Assembly: GCA_030844895.1 (NCBI GenBank) | Contig: CM061229.1 | Span: 121,037,682-121,101,681, forward strand | DNA: 64,000 nt | Source: Ambrosia x helenae | Lineage: Eukaryota; Streptophyta; Magnoliopsida; Asterales; Asteraceae | Direction: 5' to 3' | Shown: piece after piece, positions 58,081 to 64,000 of the stretch | How positions within the stretch are numbered: position 1 is the first letter of the stretch | How the letters are laid out: the number at the start of each line of letters is the position of its first letter | The notes under the pieces: generated by a model | What the model saw: the letters and a program-made list of their open reading frames with translations, nothing else | Database searches by the model: none | What the model was told of the DNA's origin: nothing | Program-made: the position numbers and the translations under genes

Positions 58081-58225
58081 AAGTTCCCTCTATAAGTCAT
58101 GTGCCACCTCTCCCCCCTCCCGTCTTGTTTAGTATTGTAAATTTACACGTTTTTGTCCAAATATTTAATGTGGCCCCATAGGTTAAGGATCTCGTGATTC
58201 TCGCCCCCCTCTCAACCCAGATTTT

Positions 58226-58235
58226 TTAAGCTCCG

Positions 58236-58327
<92 letters not shown>
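58226..58327. repeat. (CT)n then (TA)n microsatellite
   Basis: About 35 nt of CT followed by about 60 nt of TA. The TA run abuts the left end of the next element. Confidence 0.97.
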
Positions 58328-58330
<3 letters not shown>

Positions 58331-58839
58331 GATGGTTCAATAGCAAACTCATTTTATTGAGAGAACTCGAGAACTAAATCATAACCATTGATCTTACAAG
58401 ATCAATGGTTGTGATCAAAGGAGATTGCTAACTTAAAAAAGAGAGGATTTTAAACAAGGGAGGGTAAAATTGGAAATTAAAAAAATACATAAATCATTTC
58501 ACATCATTCACCAGAAATCCTCTCCATCTCTCTCTTTCTTTCTCTATCACTCTCTCATCAATATCATTCATACAACATTCTAGGGTTTCAATAACCCAAA
58601 TTCCTTCTACAAATCCACCACCAAGATCAGTAAAATCATCAAGGATCAACATCAGGTACGAATCTGTAGTCATAAATAATTATAATCTCATACAATCGTC
58701 ACCTATTTGGTGTATGTATTGCATCAATTATTGAGTGTTTTGTATAAATAGCAAAATGTCGAGTACCATTACATGTTTTATTCGTTAAATGTATGTGAGA
58801 TATGGTTAATGTTGGTGTTAAATGAGATTATCTTTCTGT

Positions 58840-59950
58840 GTGATAGATTTAACTACATTCCACATGTATATTAGGCCTCTTCTAGCTAATGTTATTCATG
58901 AGTAGGCCTTGTATGCGATGTATTGCACACGTGTGATAATCGTGAAAATGTATTACATATGTGTGTCAATACATTTGGTGATAGTTAGTATTTATATGAG
59001 GTTAGGTTTTGTTTGTTATTTGTTGTGCATTTGTGATAGATGTAACTATAGTTCACATGTGTAATATGATTGTTTCAGCTAATAACATTGAACATGCATT
59101 GTATGCCATGTATTGCACATATGTGATAATTATGCTATGTACTACACATGTGTGATAATATCATTTGTGATAGGCTTTGTATTTCACATGTGTAGTAGGA
59201 TTGTTTTAGTTGATGTTAAATGTGAATAGGTTTTGTATGCAATGTACTACATATGTGTGATCATTTAATTTGTGATATGTTAATGTTAAAATGATATGTT
59301 GTTTTGTTTGTCATGTGATGTCATATGTTATAGATGTAAATGTATTCATATGTGTAATGTGATTGTTATAGCTAGTGTTAATTGTGAACACTATTTGTAT
59401 GTCATGTTCCACACATGTGTTATAAATATTAGTATTTTACACATGTGATAATTTGTGATAGTGTTTATTGTGATTTTTTCTTTGTCATGTGTTGCACGTA
59501 TGTTATAGATGTAACTGTAGTCCACATGTGTAATATGCTTGGTGTAACTTATGTTAACCGTGGACAGGCATTGTATGACATGTATTACACAGGTGTGATA
59601 ATTGTTCCATGTATTACACATGTGTGATAATATTATTTGTGATAGTTAGTGTTAAGTTAGATTGATGCGCTTGTCATATGTTGCACATATGAGATATCTG
59701 TAATTGTATTTCACATGTATGGTAGTCTTGTTTTAGTTGATGTTTAGTGTGAATAGACTTTGTATGCAATGTACTACACTCGTGTTCTAAAATGTATAAT
59801 GTATTACACATATATGGTAATTCAATTTGTGATAGTTAATGTTAAAATGATATAATGTTTTGTTTGGCATGTGCTGCCATATATTATTGATGTAACTATA
59901 TTTCATATGTGTAATGCGACTTTTATATCAAATGTTAAACGTGAACATTA
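58840..59950. repeat. Degenerate repeat array with CACATGTG-type palindromes, period about 190 bp
   Basis: About eighteen motifs of the form t(t/g)cacatgtgt(a/g)at occur, in two alternating contexts: after atgtaactata(g)t, and within tgtattacacatgtgtgata. Starts of the first context at about 58845, 59036, 59332, 59500, 59693 and 59885 give a step near 190 bp. Confidence 0.85.
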
Positions 59951-59984
59951 TTTCACATAGTGTAATGCTACAGGGAATGAGTTG

Positions 59985-60160
59985 TGGGTTTGGCTGAGAC
60001 TCCATTGTGTGGAGGAGCTGATGAAGTGATGTCAGGTATATTGAGATCGATTAACAACCATGACTATCAAGATAGGATAAGGAAATCTCAGATTAGGCGA
60101 CATGAAGAACGAGCTAGAATCATGGCATTGAAGAATAAAAGATTGATTTTTTTTAGTTAG
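59985..60160 (+). CDS. Terminal exon of an unidentified element gene
   Basis: The frame reads VGLAETPLCGGADEVMSGIL then RSINNHDYQDRIRKSQIRRH and continues through a basic helix (EERARIMALKNKRL) to TAG at 60158-60160. An acceptor-like AG precedes it. The basic Arg/Lys-rich end suggests nucleic-acid binding or a nuclear localisation signal. Upstream exons were not found with confidence. Partial. Confidence 0.35.
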
Positions 60161-60309
60161 GTCATTTTCATCATGTATGTGTCTTACAATGAATTAACCC
60201 ATGTACTAAGTTTGGATGTATAAAGTAATGGATATGTGTTTTGAATTTGTGTATGTGCCAAGTTTAACGGATGAATGAATGGCATGTTAATATTAGTTTG
60301 GTTGTTCAA

Positions 60310-60580
60310 ACTTGAGCGGCATTTTTGGCTGCATAATGGCACATTTTGGCACTTTATTGGCTGCAATTTTTATGCATTTTGGCATATGTTTGTCGCAGTT
60401 TTTTGGCATAATTTTTGAACCATTTCGACACATTTTTCTGCAGTTTTTTGTTGCAGTTTATGACCCATTTTGGCTGCACTTTATGATACATTTTTGTTGC
60501 AGTTTTTAACACATTTTGGCACTTTCTTGGTTGGAGCTTTTAACACGTTTCGACACTTTTTTGTTGTAGTTTTTAACACA
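60310..60580 (+). repeat. Degenerate short tandem repeat
   Basis: Units of the form cacattttggcactttattggctgcagttttt recur about six times with a step near 40 bp. It lies in the gap between the convergent exons. Confidence 0.75.
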
Positions 60581-60778
60581 TACCAAAACAAACAACATTA
60601 CATAAGTGATAAATACCATAACATGGAACCGTCAAGTTGATTACATACCAAAAAAGACAAGTTTTTAACCTAATACCATAAAATCATGTTCATAACAAAC
60701 ATAACCCAAAAGACATGTTTATAACATACATCATCCAAAAGACATGTTCATAGCATATTATTATTGATTAACCCCATT

Positions 60779-60923
60779 CTATTGTGACTGCCCCTTGCAA
60801 TTTCTCCTATTGTGGTCTCCATGACCGCACTTGTCACATGTTACAACATCATCCGAATCCAATACTTCGGTACCCAATAGGTGGTTCCACCCGGAGTAAT
60901 ATAGACATAGCCGGATACACGAC
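60779..60923 (-). CDS. Terminal exon with CCHC zinc knuckle, unidentified element gene
   Basis: The acceptor acgcag|G precedes a frame ending in stop at 60779-60781. It contains LGTEVLDSDDVVTCDKCGHG and then DHNRRNC, giving C-x2-C-x4-H-x4-C followed by KGQSQ. This knuckle form, close to the C-terminus after an acidic stretch, resembles the end of MURA-type transposases (CxKC...H...C) but is also found in retroviral-type gag and other proteins. Further exon-like segments on this strand are near 62017-62105 (VVDDNAESTSNVV...) and 62597-62705, each ending at a good GT donor. The phase between them is not consistent, so the gene is incomplete or degenerate. Confidence 0.4.
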
Positions 60924-60936
60924 CTGCGTTTAAAAA

Positions 60937-60986
<50 letters not shown>
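60937..60986. repeat. (ATT)n microsatellite
   Basis: About sixteen ATT units just beyond the acceptor of the CCHC exon, within the putative intron. Confidence 0.95.
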
Positions 60987-60987
<1 letters not shown>

Positions 60988-61044
60988 CAGTGAACATGTG
61001 CATGAATTATAAAACATGTAGCGTAAAAATTCCAGTAAACGCAA

Positions 61045-61283
61045 AATGAATGTAGTGCACATGTGTGATACTTAAAATTTGAACACATGTATCTATGATG
61101 TGTTAAAAAATATAGCAGAAACAAACTGAATGTACTGCACATGTGCAATACGTAAATTTAAAAACACGTAAATATTTTGTGTAAAAAAAACAACAAATAC
61201 AATTGGAATATAGTGCACATGTGCAATACGTAAATTAAAAAAAAAAAACTCATACATCTAGGTTGTGTAAAACATTATGTAAA
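61045..61283. repeat. GCACATGTGCAATACGTAA repeats, period about 78 bp
   Basis: Three units at about 61054, 61134 and 61211 contain tgcacatgtg followed by (c/t)aatacgtaaatt. Further units are at 61977, 62296 and 62370 beyond the Cassandra insertion. The array was one block before that insertion. Confidence 0.88.
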
Positions 61284-61566
61284 TGTAACATCCGGCCCCT
61301 CTCACCACCAAGATTGTCCGCTTTTCCCCGATGGGTTGCCCATCCAGAGCTCACGGATTTGTTTTTGGGTGCCCTGGTGGAGACTTCCCAGGAGGTCACC
61401 CATCCTGGAATTGCTCCCACCTGAGCACGCTTAACTGTGGAGTTCTCCTCTCATCCACTAACATTAAGCCCCAAAACGCGTTGGTGATTTAAGAGGCAAG
61501 ACATTACTTATGAACCAAGGATCTCTCCTGGCCACGGCCGATGTGGGATTTTCCTGGGGTGTCACA
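61284..61566 (-). repeat. Cassandra 3' LTR
   Basis: TGTAACATCCGGCCC...GGTGTCACA on the + strand, nearly identical to 61677-61959. Confidence 0.95.
61367..61446 (-). ncRNA. 5S rRNA-like segment in the Cassandra LTR (left copy)
   Basis: The minus strand reads cagttaagcgtgctcaggtg and then ggatgggtgacctcctggga followed by agtct...gggcaccc. This matches the 3' half of plant 5S rRNA with its internal control elements (A-box agttaagcgtgc, C-box gatgggtgacctcctgggaa). It is not a genuine rRNA gene. Confidence 0.9.
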
Positions 61567-61676
61567 TTCACCCCCCGTTAGAGTCTCATCGTCCCTGATG
61601 AGGTTAGAGTCTCATCGTCCCTGATGAGGTATGCACCCACCATCCCGAACGGCACAGGAGTGGCTCTGATACTATC

Positions 61677-61959
61677 TGTAACATCCGGCCCCTCTCACCA
61701 CCAAGATTGTCCGCTTTGCCCCGATGGGTTGCCCATCCAGAGCTCACGGATTTGTTTTTGGGTGCCCTGGTGGAGACTTCCCAGGAGGTCACCCATCCTG
61801 GAATTGCTCCCACCTGAGCACGCTTAACTGTGGAGTTCTCCTCTCATCCACTAACATTAAGCCCCAAAACGCGTTGGTGATTTAAGAGGCAAGACATTAC
61901 TTATGAACCAAGGATCTCTCCTGGCCACAGCCGATGTGAGATTTTCCTGGGGTGTCACA
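61677..61959 (-). repeat. Cassandra 5' LTR
   Basis: Mate of 61284-61566, adjacent to the primer binding site. Confidence 0.95.
61760..61839 (-). ncRNA. 5S rRNA-like segment in the Cassandra LTR (right copy)
   Basis: Identical in layout to 61367-61446. In element orientation this is the 5' LTR copy, where pol III initiation could occur. Confidence 0.9.
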
Positions 61960-63165
61960 GTAAACACAAACTGAATTCAGTGCGCATGTGCAGTACGAAA
62001 ATTTTAGAATAAGTACCTCTATGTTCAATAGCACAAAGCTTTGTACCATCTGAAGCGGATTTAACAACGTTTGATGTCGATTCTGCATTATCGTCTACCA
62101 CGATAGGTTGTTTTCCTCATTTAACTTTTATATGTGATGAAGAATCCATATTTATAAACATGACTAGATACACGGCCTGCACTTAAAAACAATATGCGTA
62201 TCGTTAATATTATTAATATTATATAAAGTGAACATGTGCACAAAATATAAAACATGCAGTGTATGAAATATGAAGAACGCCATAACGAATGTAGTGCACA
62301 TACGCAATACATAAGTTTTTAACAAATATATCTATGTTTGAAAAAATAGAGTAGTAACAATCCGGATGTATTGCACATGTGCAGTACGTAACTAAAAAAC
62401 ACAAACCTATATGTTGTTTAAAACAATGAGTAATATACAACATAATAACATCATAAACATGTTCAAACATTATTGATGCAGTGTCACATATACAACATAA
62501 TAATGTAATGTAATACATACGTGTAATACTTATGAACATATTGATGTTTAGCAACACTATAATACACATATGCAATATATTAAGCAAATTATATACCTCA
62601 AGGTTCAACTCCAGCAAATTTTCAAGTTATCATATGAAGGAGTAACAGAAATCGAAGAGGCAGGTTTAATCGAGCTTGTATCTTCATAATCATCTACCAA
62701 TGTATGTTTTTTCCTCAATTAACATCAAATCTTATGTAGATCTGTGATCATCACAACAATGTTTGGACTCGAATAGGATTATGTATCTAGTCGATTTAAT
62801 AACAACAAAACATAAGAACTTAACAAATCAACACAAATAAACAATATATATTGAATTGATTGAGAATAAAGCTACAGATTTAAAATCATGAAAACTAACC
62901 ATCGATTGACATGATAATCGATTGAGAAAGATGAAATACAACATCATATTCTTGAATATGGAAGGAGATCTGCTGTAAATCGTTGTAAATAATCTTGAAT
63001 ATGGAAGGAGATCTATAGATCTATGATAATTTTTTGGGTTGAGATTATAGATTGAATAGATAGAATATCTTAGATAATTGTTTTTATGCAACTTTACAAA
63101 AATACCCCCATACTTAAGGAGTTATCGAGTTCTCTCCCTAACTATGAGTTCTCTATTGAACCTTC

Positions 63166-63167
<2 letters not shown>

Positions 63168-63210
<43 letters not shown>
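63168..63210. repeat. (TA)n microsatellite at the centre of an inverted repeat
   Basis: About 43 nt of TA between two head-to-head element ends. Confidence 0.97.
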
Positions 63211-63213
<3 letters not shown>

Positions 63214-64000
63214 GAAGGTTCAATAGAGAACTCATAGTTAGGGAGAGAACTCGAGAACTCCTTAAGTATGGGGGTATTTTCGTAAAGTTACATAAAAACA
63301 ATTATCTAAGATATTCTATCCATTCAATCTATAATCTCAACCCAAAGTCTTATCATAGATCTATAGATCTCCTTCCATATTCAAGATTATTTACAACAAT
63401 TTATAACAGATTTCATTCCATATTCAAGCAGATGATGTTGTATTTCATCTTTCTCAATCGATCATCATGTCAATCGATGGTTTAGTCTTCATGATTTTAA
63501 ATCTATAGCTTTAATTTCAATCGATTCAATATATGTGTTCTTTTTTGTGTTGATTTGTTAAGTTCTTATGTTGTGTTGTTATTAAATCGATTTGATACAT
63601 AATCCTATTTGAGTTCAAACATTGTTGTGAAGATCACAGATCTACATAAGATTTGACGTTAATTGAGGAAAAAAACATACTTTGGTAGATGATTATGCAG
63701 ATATAAGCTCGATTAATCTTGCTTCTTCGAGTTCTGTTAATCCTTCATCTGATAACTCGGAATTTTGCTGGAGAACCTTGAGGTATATAATTTTCTTAAT
63801 ATATTGCACATGTGTATTATAGTGTTGTTAAACATGAATATGTTCATAAGTATTACACGTATGTTTTACGTTACTTTATTATGTTGTATATGTGACACTG
63901 CAACAATAATGTTTGAACATGTTTATGATGTTATTATGTTGTATATTTACTGGTTGTTTTAAACAACATATAGGTTTGTGTTTTTTAGTTACGTATTGCA
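63211..64000 (+). mobile_element. Second (TA)n-flanked element copy, inverted, cut by the window end
   Basis: From ggggaaggttcaatagagaa onwards it is the reverse complement of 63167 back to about 62380, with substitutions. It includes the exon-like segment about 63667-63781 (LVDDYADISSINLASSSSVN...) ending at a donor gag|gtatata, and the attgcacatgtgtatt motif after it. Confidence 0.85.

Larger units (their letters stand above)
61284..61959 (-). mobile_element. Cassandra TRIM retrotransposon
   Basis: Two 283-bp LTRs (61284-61566 and 61677-61959) differing at about three sites enclose only 110 bp. A 5-bp duplication GTAAA (61279-61283 and 61960-61964) flanks it. The primer site tggctctgatactatc (61661-61676), whose reverse complement resembles the tRNA-Met-type TGGTATCAGAGCC, abuts the right LTR, so the element is on the minus strand. 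Each LTR contains a 5S rRNA-like block. LTRs with 5S sequence define Cassandra. No coding capacity; it depends on helper retrotransposons. Confidence 0.95.
58328..63167. mobile_element. (TA)n-flanked element with inverted ends and convergent split genes
   Basis: The left end ggggatggttcaatagcaaa and right end (minus strand) gggaaggttcaatagagaac are inverted over about 48 bp and both border long TA runs. The left side has a leader-like + strand segment (about 58500-58660) ending atcaacatcag|gtacg and a coding exon near 59985-60160. The right side has minus-strand exon-like segments, including a CCHC exon at 60779-60923. A Cassandra TRIM is nested inside. Plant elements that insert in TA microsatellites are known (Micron MITEs, some MULEs). 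I cannot name this family. Confidence 0.5.

Noticed and set aside
61367..61839. Possible genuine 5S rRNA genes
   Set aside because: Only the 3' half of 5S is present, within LTR repeats that have a primer site and a target duplication, so this is Cassandra.
62219..62617. 132-aa minus-strand frame and its mate at 63765-63962
   Set aside because: They run through the CACATGTG repeats and donor sites of the (TA)n-flanked element, so they are more likely intron read-through than coding.
58226..63210. CRISPR-like array of CACATGTG repeats
   Set aside because: This is a plant nuclear window. The repeats are degenerate, palindromic cores with similar spacers and not identical repeats with unique spacers.

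Overview
This is a plant nuclear window, AT-rich and dominated by transposable elements. The host genes are clearly angiosperm: a RAV-type AP2/B3 factor, a GT14 glycosyltransferase, a metallo-beta-lactamase protein with a Nudix-like N-terminus, and an ARG1-type J-protein. The SINEs, the GC-rich Harbinger relatives and the Kaonashi-like MULE would fit a eudicot, and Asteraceae is my best guess. The family assignment is inference, because I could run no search. Exon limits were read by hand from splice sites and reading-frame continuity.

Host genes. RAV lies at 3.6-5.0 kb (+) and has a probable 5'UTR intron. GT14 is at 9.66-10.97 kb (-, two exons). The MBL gene is at 24.8-29.2 kb (-, twelve exons, 524 aa). 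The ARG1-type gene is at 48.1-51.7 kb (+, eleven exons, 411 aa). They are unrelated genes in separate transcription units. The two large ones carry repeats in their introns.

Mobile DNA, left to right: Ty3/gypsy integrase-chromodomain end and LTR (1-1052); Harbinger remnant (5.6-6.1 kb); tRNA-derived SINEs; a TTA-flanked Harbinger element with two ORFs (7114-9099) that is itself hit by a SINE; a LINE tail (12.5 kb); a complete but broken Ty1/copia element whose LTRs have TATAA/TTATA ends (12973-17662); a Harbinger-type element (19724-20443); degenerate Tat-type gypsy sequence (21.6-24.3 kb); a Helitron (30030-34254); a SINE split by two hAT elements (35.1-36.4 kb); an 8-kb Mutator-like element (36608-44594); a nest of hAT, SINE and solo LTR inside gypsy leader-like sequence (44.9-47.6 kb); a Tourist-like MITE (57146-57443); and a (TA)n-flanked element (58328-63167) holding a Cassandra TRIM with 5S rRNA-like LTRs. 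A second, head-to-head copy of the (TA)n-flanked element runs off the window end.

The most interesting unit is the MULE. It has 285-bp inverted ends and a perfect 9-bp target duplication. Inside are a MURA transposase gene with one nonsense codon, an intact 428-aa DUF1985 gene, a Ulp1-protease-like gene that appears to lack catalytic Cys and His and carries one nonsense codon, and a Myb/SANT-like ORF. The second is the (TA)n-flanked element, which carries a CCHC zinc-knuckle exon, a convergent exon on the other strand and long arrays of CACATGTG-type repeats.
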